64,000 nucleotides of DNA from Ephydatia muelleri (taxonomy: Eukaryota > Porifera > Demospongiae > Spongillida > Spongillidae), in assembly GCA_013339895.1 (NCBI GenBank), contig JABACO010000012.1, positions 5,984,748 to 6,048,747 of the forward strand. The letters are read 5' to 3'. Shown piece after piece: positions 11,036-22,439 of this stretch. How positions within the stretch are numbered: position 1 is the first letter of the stretch; every line of letters starts with the position of its first letter. The notes under the pieces were generated by a model. That model was given only the letters and a program-made list of their open reading frames with translations. It was not told the DNA's origin and did not search any database. A program made the position numbers and the translations under genes.

Positions 11036-12852
11036 GACTGGATGTGAAAAGTAGACCTACTATCACCCAGTAGAACACTGTCACCAGTACTGCGATGCTA
11101 TTAATAGCTAATAGGTTGTGTGTGAACGTTATGTAATATTTTTTGCCCCAGGCCATTCATATCTACTGTATAATTGAATCAGACATAACTGTTGCACTAT
11201 AGCGTTCATATTGGTCACATTAGAACAAGTTTTGTTACATAACTGATATTCTATGACATGCTTAGCTGTGCAGTATACATACTTAATAATTGTGTAACAG
11301 CTTGGTACCTTGCAGTCATCACAAGGTGTGGTTATATTATTTTACAACACCCGGGGATATACAAGGAAAAGAGAAATAGTTAATCTTGCAGGGCCATATT
11401 TATCTAAACGCATCATTAAACATGCATGCGCTGCAATGGATGCCATTATACGAGAATATCAAATCAGTGCCTTCTCTTGACAGTTCCTGATGACCATCCT
11501 GCCTTGACCTACATGTATAGGAGGGTCAGTGATGTGATTGTGTGACATAGTAATCTAGCCCTAATGGCATATCATAATTTCAGTGTATCAGCTGTTATCA
11601 AACAGTTTACACAATGTCAGTAGAAAACATACCAATAGTACACTTCATGTATAGTCTACTCCACACAAAAAAACCCTCCACTCCAGGTCACCCCAGCACT
11701 CTGTAGGGTGAGTGCCCAAGATCAGCTACATGTACAAATCAGTCTAATTTCAGACTGGTTCACATCTTTGCAGGGGCCAAGGCCTTCTTCTTTGGTGAGG
11801 ATGGGATTGCATTGAAGCCAATGTCGCATAAGGTGGATGCTTTCAACAACCATGACCACCCAACATAGCATCTCTGGAAGGCATCACTGATTTATTTTGT
11901 AACTCCACATCATAGAACGTGGGAACCATAGCGTTTCCACCAATCTTGCGACTGCCATCGAAAGTTCTGTCCAGGTGGGTCATCCCTGTATAGGGTTTAC
12001 ATTGCAATTCAGTTCAGGTGTGCTCAGATCAAATTCAACCCTTGCCTGCTAGAGAGCAGGCAAAATACAGGTGAAGAGGTGCCTGGGGCATGTTATTGAC
12101 GATATCAAAGGATCATATCATTCCAGCCCCACTGAGGGTATAAGAAACTATAGCATCCTTGTGGTGTAAGGGTAAACCAAGAGCTTTGCATGAATCATGT
12201 CTTTCATATGTATTGTTTTGTGGTCCTATAGAATGTAATTTTTTACTTGCATCAATTTGTGTGTACGCATGTGTTTGGTGTGCGAGCTGCATGTGCTGGT
12301 GTCTGCATGCAGTTTTGTACTCCCACAAACCACACGAATAATCTAAACACTCCCACCAGACAGTGTAAGCATCCATCCCAACCCACTCACACGCAAGTGT
12401 ACACTACCAACTGACCACACTCACACCTACACACAGACAACAGTGTTGCACTTCTAATCCACACGCAACAGACACTATAACAGTGCATGTACAATCCCAA
12501 TCCGCACATGTATACAATCCCTACCCATACATGTCCACATTAGCAGACATGCACTCAAACCATGCAGTGCATGGAATAATACGCACGCATGTATGCATAT
12601 AGATATTGAAAACACCCCCTACTACGCTGCAGTCACATAGTATAGATCCACAAGGAGACATCAATTAAATAGCCACGTGGATAAATCTCTCACCGAAAGA
12701 TATACTTACCCAGGCTGAGCGTTGGTGCTATTAAAAACGCAGTAGAGTCAATGACTATGTAAAAATGATCTTTTTACTCATTTAGCTCTTTCGTCAGAAG
12801 AAGCGCAAGATATAATGTGGCCGAGCTAAGACACATGCACGATCCGAAGTTG
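11036..12852. other. No gene recognised
   Basis: The stretch holds no convincing reading frame. Around 11680-12075 the base composition rises and a short hairpin (CTTGCCTGCTAGAGAGCAGG, about 12044-12063) is visible, which may be an old pseudogene or repeat fragment. CA-rich sequence runs at about 12385-12560. A sequence at 12706 reading ATACTTACCCAGG is, on the minus strand, a good splice donor (CTGGGTAAGTAT). Confidence 0.4.
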
Positions 12853-14030
12853 GTGTAACAGGATAGCTTGTCCCCCCGGATAGGCTGTCCCCCTACGGAC
12901 ACCCTATCTAGTATACGTTGTCCGCCTTTAGGATAGCTTGTCCCCCCTTGTAACTTCGATATCTTGGAGGATGTGTTACTTATACATATACACGTGCACT
13001 TAGAGCTCGCGCGTCTGGATTTCAGGCACAGTATACCGTATAATACCTTCAGTTTTTTAGATTTGCCACATGTTCTCAAACGTCGGAAGCGTGTGACAAA
13101 ATTGTTCCATTGGTTCTATAAGAATAAACGATGAAGATCAGGAAGTATCACTCTACAACGAGATTTTTCAGTATCTGAAACACGGCGAATCGGGTGGATG
13201 CTAGTAAATCGGAAAAGCGGGCGATTCGCAGGAGAGCACACAGTTTCGTGATGAAGAAGGCTTGCTCTATCTCAAAAGCAATACGGCCTGTTGAGAGCAT
13301 TTGACACCAATTTGTTATTCATTAATGAAGGTAGATTTAGTGTCTAAAGTTCCAGTACAACAATAGTGGCAGCGTTTTAGACAATGTTATTTGACTGATT
13401 TTGGTGTGTACCTAATAACTCTTTGGTCAATAATATTACTGAGACAGCCAAACAGTCATGTATGTGCAGATTGATACAATTGGACTGGGATACAAAACCC
13501 TTTGTGTGTAATGTTTTGCGACTTGTTTTGTTTAGGAAGCCATGCACATAATGTTCTGCAGTATACTGTACTATATTAAAACAGAATAGCTATAATTCCT
13601 ACATCGAATAAATATTGGGTTTGTCCGTTAGCATTGAAGTCGTAAAGTTGCTTTGATGTAATGGAAAGTAGTTCTGGATATCTGGAGAAATGATCAGCCA
13701 GTATTGGGTAGTTATAGTATACCACTTAAATTAATATAAATGTACATGTATACACATATACATGTACTGTGAATGTTGGCCAAAGTGATCAACACTCAAA
13801 GTTCTTAAGGAGAGCGCAACAGCATGCACTAATATCCTATCGAATGTGCTATTTCGGTTAAGCTTTGCTTGCAAAAACGAAGGGGGACAGCATATCCTAA
13901 AGCGGACCGATAATCCTAGGAATAATTGTCCTAGGGGGGACAACGTATCCTAGGCTACGTTGTCCGGCGGACAACGTAGCCTAGGATACGTTGTCCGTTT
14001 TTAGGGGGGGACAGGGTATCCTGCTACACC
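12853..14030. mobile_element. MITE-like element with GGTGTARCAGGATA ends and GGATASNTTGTCC subrepeats
   Basis: The ends GGTGTAACAGGATA (12853) and the complement of TATCCTGCTACACC (14017-14030) are inverted with one mismatch. Both sub-terminal regions (12868-12950 and 13880-14012) are filled with inverted and direct copies of GGATAGCTTGTCCCCC / GGATACGTTGTCC. The interior (12960-13870) has no recognisable ORF. No clear target-site duplication is seen. It is interpreted as a non-autonomous DNA element. Confidence 0.65.
13938..13996. repeat. Perfect 29-bp-arm palindrome
   Basis: The left arm (13938-13966) and right arm (13968-13996) are exact reverse complements with a single G between them. 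Each arm contains CGTATCCTAGGCTACG. The palindrome sits in the right sub-terminal region of the MITE-like element. Confidence 0.85.
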
Positions 14031-14819
14031 GGCATGCAGCTTTGTGCCGCTGAAACAACCAATCACTGGGAACACCATAGATTTATACTGTATACAATGC
14101 ATATGTACTAGCTTCCAAGCCATGACGGCGAATCATGCGCTAGCAGATATGTCGCAAAATGGATTTACTCGCGTCGCAAAATATGCCATACGCGGTACGT
14201 GCATATATATTGCTAATATTAGCGTTAATGTATAATCGTTAGATATAATGTTTCGCATGTGTGACCGTTCAGACTTTACATATAACTTTTGCATGGCCAG
14301 TATAGTTGATATCATCGGTTGTGCGAATTTTATCATTGACGTATTATGCGTATTGCACATCACAGTATGTGCTGCATAAATTACATAATGCTGATTACTA
14401 CAAGATATAGAAAGGCATCTGGTATAAGACAACATTCTAAACTTATAGTGCTGATATATATGAAATGAAATCATGTTAAGCCCAAAATCAAGTGCAATAA
14501 TATCACAGTCTGTCATCAACAACAAAACTATACAAGATACAGCATAAACAAACTGTTGGCAGGTGCAGAATTCTCTCCACTGATAAACCTTTGTTTGCTT
14601 CAAGGTTAGGGTAAACTGGAATAAAGAGAAAGGTAAATAATAGCATACTTGCACACGAAATCCAAATACCATACAAGGAAATCTGAGACCTTTAAGAGGG
14701 TATGGGTTAGTCACAGCATGAAAAATTCATTGTATACAAATAAAAACTACTCAGACAGAAGGGTACCCTTTCCAAAGCATACACAGATACACATGATCAA
14801 TTTAATTGATGATAAAATA

Positions 14820-16213
14820 AAAACAATGGATCAAGACGAACTGCAACAGCACCTTTCCATTACAAGTGACTCAGTTGAAGAAATGAGAGAGTTGCTAGCA
14901 ACTAAGCAGCAGACCCACACACTTGTAATTTGGCCTGATCATGCAACATTGCTTGGTAGGGACTATATACTGCTCACTATGCATACACTGTATGATGATA
15001 TGGTATTCAAGTAAGATGAGGAAATTACTACAACATGCACTTCAAAAGCTCATATCCAAACACTGGTAGAGCAACCTATGGTATATATTTAATTGCACAT
15101 ACATTTCTAGTATTGATGACCAGACTGTGTTTGAATGCCTGTATATTGTGAAAGCATTCAGAGATATTCAGAAAGTAAAGCATGATTTTCAGTGTCTAAG
15201 AGATGGTGTAGATATGGAATTTCAGGCCATTTACAACCAAGCCGAACGTTTGGGTCAATCTGTTGGAGTGGAACCGTCTTTGCCAAGAATTGCCAAAATG
15301 CAGATGTACAGATAAATGGGTAATGTAAACTTGAACATATTGCCTGCTTAATGTATGCATTATTATAACACCCCTTTGCTGCATCCACTACAATAAAGAC
15401 AAAAATGTAGCTACGTATTTCTCATATGAAGTGAGGACTTGTTGTGTTATGAATATGTCTTTTTATTTTCAACAGAGACAACTACCCAGCAGAAAACCCT
15501 CTAGAGTACTACCGTCGCACTCTCGCCATTCCCTTTCTAGATTGTATAATTTCAGAGCTTGATTTTAGATTTACAGAGCTTTCCAGAACAGCATCTAACC
15601 TTCTACACTTGGTACCATCCATAATTGTCAGCAGTGACTATAATATTCAGGAGACAATAAAGCTTTATGAAACTGATCTACATGTCATTCATGTGTTGTT
15701 GATCAAGAATTGAAACTATGGAAAAGGAAATGGATAGAATGTTTGGAGAAGGATCGTCTGATTCACTTGGTACCGCTATACTTGAAGAGCGTTTTCCTAA
15801 TGTATTTCGTCTCATCAAAATTGGATGCATCATACCTATTACAAGCTGCACCTGTGAACGTAGTTCTTCTACTTTGCGTCGACTCAGGAATTGGATGCGG
15901 TCATCTATGAGTTGCTCACGTTTGTCGTCATTAGCTTTGATGAATATCCATTACAATCATGAAGTTAATTTGGATAGAGCAGTGGAAATTTTTTTACTTA
16001 ACACTCCACCCAAGAAAGATTGACCTGTCCAATCTGATGTTCACATAAACATATAATCTATATTTAGATATTGTTATGATCTGTGCACTGTAATATTGCA
16101 TTGAATTTGATATTTGAATTGACCAGCAAAATTTATGGTCCTCCCCCCTCCTTTCCAATTGGCCTCCCCCTCCCCAATGGCACCCCCTTCCAGAAATGCT
16201 GGGGGCGCCCATG
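14820..16213 (+). pseudogene. hAT transposase relic (ZMYM1/P52rIPK-like type), C-terminal half
   Basis: Four coding blocks are visible: 14827-15012; 15112-15315 (GVEPSLPRIAKMQMYR, the typical RQ-x-x-R region); 15473-15712 (NPLEYYRRTLAIPFLD), preceded by a TTTCAACAG acceptor; and 15718-16023, the C-terminal dimerisation domain with FPNVFRLI and then SCTCERSSSTLRRLRNWMRS. The last block is read across a one-base frameshift: the adjoining frame supplies ELKLWKRKW just before it. hAT transposases cut and paste DNA through an RNase H-like domain and dimerise through this C-terminal region. A stop at 15711 and the frameshift show the copy is dead. The N-terminal zinc finger and the first catalytic residue are absent. 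A degenerate terminus (CACCCCCTTCCAGAAATGCT, then GGGGGCGCCC) ends the element near 16213. Confidence 0.7.
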
Positions 16214-16249
16214 CAAACACACAAACGCACACATGCATACACACACAGA

Positions 16250-16384
16250 CTGAGCTTATACCACTTGCAGTGCCATTGGGTTCTTATTTCTCACACTGTT
16301 TTCACAATGCGTAGATTTACATCAATTAACACTTTGTGCACATACTTGCACTGTTATGTAAATAGCCTGTACATCATATTCGTC

Positions 16385-16422
<38 letters not shown>

Positions 16423-16695
16423 ACAACTTGCAAGCACACACACACACACACAGAATAGGCTTGTACCCCTTGCAGTGACTCGTTCTTATTTCTCACTGTT
16501 TTTACAAAGCATACATGTGCATGAATGTACACACCTGTGCACACACATAGAAGACTGGGCTTGTACCACTTGCAGTGACTTTGGGTTCTTATTTCTCACA
16601 CTGTTTTCACAAAGTGTAGATGTGCATGCATGTACACACTTGCATTGTTATGTAAATAGCCTGTACATCATATTCGTCACACACACACAAACTGC
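16250..16695. repeat. Three diverged tandem repeats with CA microsatellites
   Basis: Copies start near 16255, 16460 and 16558 with CTTGTACCACTTGCAGTGAC, then GTTCTTATTTCTCAC. The first and third extend to AAATAGCCTGTACATCATAT followed by a CA run. No coding capacity is seen. Confidence 0.75.
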
Positions 16696-16787
16696 ACCAC
16701 CCAAAATGGTACATATGATACACAACCCATTAAAGCCTTACCCTATAGCCCGCCTCCGTCTCAACCTTGTGAAATGTTCAACAGTAC

Positions 16788-17205
16788 TTGTACCATGCTA
16801 TATACGCTCAATATGCGCTCGATCCAGACTAGATAGAAAGAGTACAGAGGAAAAGAAGTCATTATAACCAGAATTACAAGTGAAAGGGCGACAATCAGAA
16901 CATTCATCTAAATTGCACTTCAAAAAGTGACTTTCTGCCATAACAATTAACTTACCCAAGCTATACGTTCAACAAGTGCTCTATTCTGACTAGATATAAA
17001 GAGATAGAACAAAACCTCATTAAACCAGTGTTGTTACAAGAGACGGGAGATACTCAGAACGTTCATCTAAATTGCACTTCAAAACAAATGCTAAAAAAAA
17101 AAAAGACATAACTTACCCAGAAACGATGCGTTCAATAAGAACTTGACTGAGACTATATAGAAAGAGAAGAAAGATCATTAACCAGGCAAGTCAGCAGTTA
17201 CAATG
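16788..17205 (-). repeat. Three tandem ~162-bp units, each with a candidate microexon on the minus strand
   Basis: Unit starts are at 16788, 16951 and 17112 (spacing 163 and 161). On the minus strand each has a pyrimidine-rich tract ending TCTAG or TATAG, then a 34-36 nt segment. In units 2 and 3 a consensus donor GGTAAGTTA follows. The segments translate to similar peptides in one frame (QNRALVERIAW; LSQVLIERIVSG). Unit 1 has GGTACA instead of the donor. The arrangement could be tandemly duplicated short exons of a minus-strand gene or simply a repeat that happens to contain splice-like signals. Confidence 0.5.
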
Positions 17206-17274
17206 TACCGTAAATCGAAATTTCTGAACACCTTATAATAGTGTTTTATCATTCCCAGACCATTTCACTAACGT

Positions 17275-17842
17275 ATGGACCTTTTCGTTTAAGGGCGCAA
17301 GGAATGCAATTAGTGTTGATTGCACGTGACGTCAACATCCGGAGTACATTCTTCGCGCGTTTAGCTAGTGTATTCTCGCGTGTGTTGGCTTAGTTGGCTT
17401 CAAACTTTTTGAGATTTGAGGTAAGAATGATGAATGCAGCATGGAGGACCTCTCCAGGTACATGCAGTGATCCTGCTTCGCTCTTTCAAAGTTTCTGAAG
17501 GATGGCGTCTAGTGAATGCATTAGCGAAAAACCCAGTACTTCGGTTGAACTAACATAAGACGATATACCCGGAGCATCACTAAATGAGCCATTCCATGGC
17601 ATTCTAAAAGTGCGCACTTTCACACCTACGCAGGCAAATGGATAGGATGTTAGATTCCAGGAAGCAATAGTGCTCTTCTTCTCACATAATTTTTTTACGA
17701 TAGTGTATTCGTGACAAGCTACCACTGTACCAAGGAATTGAAAAACGCATTCGGTGGGATGTACTCCGGATGTAACGTCACTTCTAATTATGACGTCACT
17801 TTGACCCGCAAACATTCCAGGGCCTTAAACGAAAAGGTCCAT
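17275..17842. mobile_element. 568-bp element with perfect 18-bp TIRs (about 20 with flanks)
   Basis: GGACCTTTTCGTTTAAGG at 17277-17294 is exactly repeated in reverse complement at 17823-17840, with one more matching base pair on each side. A 109-codon minus-strand frame (17815-17486) fills much of the interior but shows no family motif. No clear target-site duplication is visible. Confidence 0.7.
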
Positions 17843-17959
17843 TCCGCGGGCTATTTGATACAAAATAATAATAATAATCATCGTCATCATCATCTGAAGC
17901 AGTCTGTGTGCTTGGAGAATCTCCCATCGGGATCCTCCAAGGTGAATAATCACGAATTC

Positions 17960-18209
17960 ATAAAGAATCTTCCCTTGCAGACAAAGCGCGCCTACTTTCT
18001 GTCTTCTCCCCTGCATGTGCCTCGTTGCTTTTCTGTAATCTTCTCTTAGGGGCTTGGCCTATAGTTCCTGTTAGCAGATCGCATAAAACTCTGATGGCTG
18101 AAGATGAAGACCAAGCCCCTAAGAGAAGATTACAGAAAAGCAACGAGGCACATGTGGGGGAGAAGACAGAAAGTAGGCGCGCTTTGTCTGCATGGGAAGA
18201 TTCTTTATA
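17960..18209. repeat. 98-bp inverted duplication of a short coding-like segment
   Basis: 17960-18057 and 18111-18209 are near-identical reverse complements separated by ~53 bp. In both orientations the arm encodes the same peptide, QAPKRRLQKSNEAHVGEKTE then SRRALSA. In the plus orientation an ATG at 18093 gives a 38-codon ORF starting MAEDEDQAPKRR. The arms differ at only a few bases, so the duplication is recent or conserved. The Lys/Arg-rich sequence resembles N-termini of some transposon ORFs, but that is weak. Confidence 0.7.
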
Positions 18210-18214
18210 GATCA

Positions 18215-19059
18215 GCGGGACGTTGAGGCCGGAGAACTGTGCCTAAAGGGCGCTATACAGAGTATCAGCGGGACCTACTGTAGGAGAAACGTGCTGCTAA
18301 AAGGAAAAAGTACTAGGACAAACCATTTTGGCATCTAAATGGAGACCATATTATGGCATCATCGTTTAAGTTTAGGAGGAGTTTGTGTATAAAAGGAGCT
18401 TGGATCCAAAAATTTCACCCTGCCATGCGGCTGTTTTAAATTTAAAATGGTGGCACTATATTTATGCACGGGGGAAGGTATGGCAACAATAGCGAACAAG
18501 AGTTCTTGACACATCTTTTGAATACCATATCATGCCATTTGAGCTGCAGTCTGAATTTAATAACACTAAGTTAAATTAACAAACTGTCGATCACATGTTG
18601 TAATGGCGACCTCATATGCAGAAATCAGCGGTCACCAGGAAAGTGATGGTGTTCAAAAAGACATCCCATAGCATGTGTTACATTGCTAGTACATAGGGGT
18701 AGTGTGGTTTGAACTTGTGTTGAATTTATAAGTACTAATGGTTCGATGTATTCAAAACAAAGTTAGACTTACACCTATTTAAATGTATGAAAAATGGTTA
18801 CTCTTGAATTTTATTAACTAACCCCAAGTTATAAAACATTTGCCACCTCATTTTTACGTGTAGAAAGGTTGTAAGGTGCAAACTGTGCAAAAATATATAT
18901 ACCATTACATTGACGATTTCAGTTCGGGAAAGCAAAGCATAGCTTCCCATTAACATGTACACAAAATCAATGTTTTCTGACCTAATTACTGTATTCCACT
19001 GTAATTGAATCTTAACGCAAAATTGAGTTGCCACCCTTTATTATGATTTGCAGCACATT
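18215..19059. other. No gene recognised
   Basis: AT-rich sequence with short frames only. No repeat partner was recognised within the window. Confidence 0.4.
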
Positions 19060-20065
19060 GGTACGATCACTGTTGGTTTAAGAATTGGGTTAATGATATT
19101 ATTGTTCAGAATTTAGTTTGAATTCATGCATTAGTTACCAGTTTACACAAGCCTTCTTACATCAACTTTAAAGTTTTGTTGAGTTACACTTCAGACATAT
19201 ATATTTAATACCTTAATGCTACCATTCATTCCATCACAAGTTATCATTGTTCATACTGTTCTTCAAGTGCATCACACACTGCCCTCACGCTTATAGTGTT
19301 GTCTGCGCAAGAAGGCACCTTTCTTTATCCCTATGGGACTATTGTTCGATATATATATATATATATAGTAGTATTGCATGAATCATTTACAGCAGTAACA
19401 GGTTTTGATTAATGTCACATTGAAGATCATGTAAGTTTAACACTGTCTTTCCAGATAGGGATAATAATTATGGGTGAAAGAAGACTTTCTAATTGCACAA
19501 TTTACCTTCCATACCTGAGGACAGTACTTAAATTTCACAAGAAAGTCATACAAAGTCCGCAGTGACACATAACATAAGAAAAGCATCTAGTAATAATGAT
19601 TCGTAACTTTACAATTCTCAATTACATTGCATAAAGTAGAACTTAAATTCTTTTCCAGCTTCAAGTTATTTTCTTCTTATACTTTCTTCTGAGGGGGTGC
19701 AGTTTTTGGGCCCTACTGTTTTCTGTCCTCAGATTTCTAAATTGTTCGAGTCATAATATTTTGGAATGTTATGTTGATGGTAATTGATAGTAATTGCCCA
19801 TAATGTTACGGCACTTGATAAATTGCACGAATCTATTAACTATACAGTTATCTGTAATGAATGCGCTAATTACATAGCACAACACAACAAAATGCAACAA
19901 TGCTACTTCCTACTCATTTGGGGTTGGCAGGGAGGTCACTTGAGTCCCAACTCTTCTGTTTGCTTCTGCTTAGTGGCTAACGCAGCTATACCAGAGATAA
20001 ATGGCTGACAGGACGACGATCTTTAAGATACAAAGATCTACTGTTCTGTTATTCAGAACATTGGA
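19060..20065 (+). repeat. Dispersed repeat, copy A
   Basis: Closely matches 37265-39085 in the same orientation, starting at GATCACTGTTGGTTTAAGAA and ending just after GATCTTTAAGATACAAAGATC, itself a small hairpin. Compared with copy B it lacks about 690 bp between TTATTTTCTTCT (near 19678) and GAGGGGGTGC (near 19692). Both copies carry a short frame with the peptide GGHLSPNSSVCFCLV. Function is unknown; it is probably a non-autonomous transposon. Confidence 0.75.
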
Positions 20066-20512
20066 ATACTTTGATCTACATCTTGTAAGTGATCTTTGAT
20101 AGACCAAAAGCAGTAGTGCATGTACTAGTATTGATGTGTACTTGAAATCTATAGCTTACGCACATGCATGTATATGTAACGCATACACCGGAAATAGGTA
20201 AATGAGAAGAAGAACATCTACATGCATACAAGTGACTTCTTATATAACATAAAAGAATGTTCTAGAGCAGATCAGCACGTGATGTTGTTACATATACAAT
20301 TCAACCTTCAATCCGCACCTATGTGCACATGTGTTGCGTGTGCATATGTATTATACGACATACACAGTCATGCAGGTACAGGTATGAGGCTTTTGGATAA
20401 GGGTGTTTGGGTAATGCATGTGTGCAGGAATTATTGGAACAAGACCATGCAGGACCGAACAAGGTGGGCTCGTTTCCACAAGTTACATATACCTAAGAAG
20501 GTGTTGTGCTGT

Positions 20513-20518
20513 GTGTGT

Positions 20519-20571
<53 letters not shown>

Positions 20572-20590
20572 CTGTGTGTCTGTCTGTGTG

Positions 20591-20631
<41 letters not shown>

Positions 20632-20632
20632 T
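20513..20632. repeat. TG microsatellite
   Basis: Two (TG)n runs at about 20513-20572 and 20594-20632 with an interrupting GCGCGTGTGTC segment. The translated frames across it are low-complexity artefacts. Confidence 0.9.
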
Positions 20633-20726
20633 GCACCACATGTATGCATGAGCATGCTCACCATGCTATGCCATGTTTACTGTGTTTCCTATCATTTTAT
20701 ACACATTGCATTTGTAAATACATTAG

Positions 20727-21197
20727 GTGTAACCAATTCCACAAGTAAATGGAGATCTAGGACTGGTACAGATGATGGTGCAGGTTAATAATTCTCATGA
20801 TTAACTGATGGGATTTATGTGCAGCATGCATGGTGTTCTGTGTTTATGTACATTTGCGTACGTATTTGTGTACATACATATCTTGTGCATTTATTGTTAA
20901 AACAAAGAATAGTTGATATTGTCATGCATCGTTAATTTATCTCTGGTATGGTAGTTATGTTTTAAGAGTGCTACATGGGTGTTGTCACACAGGTAATGAG
21001 CATGTGTGTGGCATATTTAGAGGAAGGGTACCAGGGTGTAGGAGAGGAGAGGAGAGGATATTTGAGAAGAGACCTTGGCATGTGTTGGAGAAGAGACCTA
21101 GGATAGTGTTGGACCTTGCTAAAATTGGTGGCCATCTCAAGCCAGATTACATCAAGGGTCAGGTTGATGGTTTAGTGTTACGTAAACTTTACCACAG
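20727..21197 (+). CDS. Two candidate exons of an unrecognised gene
   Basis: Exon 1 (20727-20783) follows a TACATTAG acceptor and ends in a CAG/GTTAAT donor. Exon 2 (20993-21197) follows TTGTCACACAG and ends ACAG/GTGCAC. Both junctions around the intron are phase 1 and join to give an open frame of about 86 residues, including GTDDGAGNEHVCGIFRGRV and LAKIGGHLKPDYIKGQVDG. I do not recognise the domain. Support comes from phase-compatible splice sites and non-repetitive, protein-like composition. A 3.2 kb TIR element begins only a few bases after the exon 2 donor, so the rest of the gene, if real, lies beyond 24412 or is lost. Confidence 0.4.
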
Positions 21198-21304
21198 GTG
21201 CACGTACCTGCATGGCTGGATTAGCGTCTAGACATACAAATTATCCACAATAAGCAACTGAACTCTCTCTCAAGCGATACGTGTAATTTAATTATTTTAA
21301 TTAA

Positions 21305-21400
21305 AGACCTGTCTTGTGCATGTATGGCCTGAGAGACGTTATATAAAATTATACAATTTTATTTATGTTAGATAACTTCTCTCAGGCACAAGACAGGTCT
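21305..21400. mobile_element. Hairpin MITE, 96 bp
   Basis: AGACCTGTCTTGTGCATGTA at the left pairs with the complementary ACAAGACAGGTCT at the right, with further pairing of CTGAGAGACGTTAT against ATAACTTCTCTCAG and an AT-rich loop. It is nested in the 3.2 kb TIR element. Confidence 0.7.
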
Positions 21401-21494
21401 ACCAGCCGAATTAATTATCCGCAAATACTTAGCTCACGGCCGTAGAAAATTTTCGTATTTTCTGTTTCGTAACGTATGGTCTTCGAGCTACATA
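21398..21494 (+). repeat. Short dispersed repeat shared with 39261-39358
   Basis: Both copies read GTCTACCRGCCGAATTAATT and continue through CACGGCCGTAGAAAA, TTCTGTTTCGTAACGTATGG and CTTCGAGCTACATA in the same order and orientation. Confidence 0.8.
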
Positions 21495-21962
21495 CAGGAG
21501 CAGAATAAAGCAAGATTTATATGGGAAAGTCACATTCTACCATTTATATACACGCTAAGATATATTTTCATACCGTTGTGTGGTCGCGCTCGTGTAAAAA
21601 ATACGCAAAGTGGTGAAATCAGCGCTACTTTGGCAGAGACTGAAAGCTCTGTTTCTTCACTCGGAGTACAAAGTAAGGGGTCCTTTCTAGTGTTTCTTAT
21701 AATAAAAATGTGATATTGTTTCGCTCTAGTGTGTGAGAAACGACGACAGCCATTTTGAAGTAAGTTCTATAATTATTGCGCGCATGCAATTTCTATCAGA
21801 ATACGCATCTAGCTTGGTATTTGGAGTGGTGTGTGGGCTATTGGAGAGTGTTGGGGCTGTAATATGATTGTATATACTGTGAGGTGACAGGGTTAAAGGT
21901 ATTTATAGCATTGCAACAGGCTAGGTGTGTATAGAGTATAGTGATATTGGATGGTAAATCAG

Positions 21963-21975
21963 CAGGGGCGGATCT

Positions 21976-22008
<33 letters not shown>

Positions 22009-22383
22009 CGGGGGCACGTGCCCCCCCCCTTCCGTTCATCTAATTATATATTCATGTTACGTAATCGTACCGTGTAACTGCTGATGTAGCGTATGAAAGA
22101 AGTATTAACGCTTCGCGCGACCATTCAAAAGCGACCACGAAGGCTCTCCGCCCCACTGTATCACAAAAATGCATAAACTAGTTACATACTAGTATTAGTA
22201 GTACATGTACTTTCATGCTTTTGTATTAAGCGATAAGTGCTAATTTTTCATTATGAATGTGTGTCAGTATTGCTATATTGCTCAAAGCTTCCGCGCTTCG
22301 CGCGGGAGGGGGCACATCCCCCTCCCGCACCCACCCCCTTCCTGTGCCCCCCCCCCCTTCCTAAATTCCTGGATCCGCCCCTG
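21963..22383. mobile_element. hAT-type MITE with CAGGGGCGGATC ends
   Basis: The left end CAGGGGCGGATCTAGG (21963) is followed by a G run of about 29 bases. The right end CCTGGATCCGCCCCTG (to 22383) follows a C run. The ends match other hAT-like termini in this window. The element interrupts a GGTGTGTNGGGTGTTGGAG-type repeat whose parts are at 21820-21960 and from 22384. An 8-bp duplication is only approximate. Confidence 0.7.
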
Positions 22384-22439
22384 AAATGGAGTGTTGGAAG
22401 ATTGTACGTGGGTTATTTGAGTGTTGGGGGAATGTGTAG

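Noticed and set aside
12160-12180. tRNA A-box-like TGGTGTAAGGGTAA
   Set aside because: No B-box or cloverleaf could be formed downstream.
12706-12725. U1 snRNA 5' end (ATACTTACC)
   Set aside because: The following bases do not match U1 (no CTGGC and no Sm site or stem I). It is better explained as a minus-strand splice donor or chance.
2352-16213. One 14 kb hAT element bounded by the termini at 2352 and 16213
   Set aside because: The interval contains an intact host receptor gene and several complete unrelated elements, and the two ends are not convincing mirror images.
17486-17815. 109-codon minus-strand ORF in the 568-bp TIR element
   Set aside because: No motif, domain or codon signal supports it, and it lies in a short non-autonomous element.
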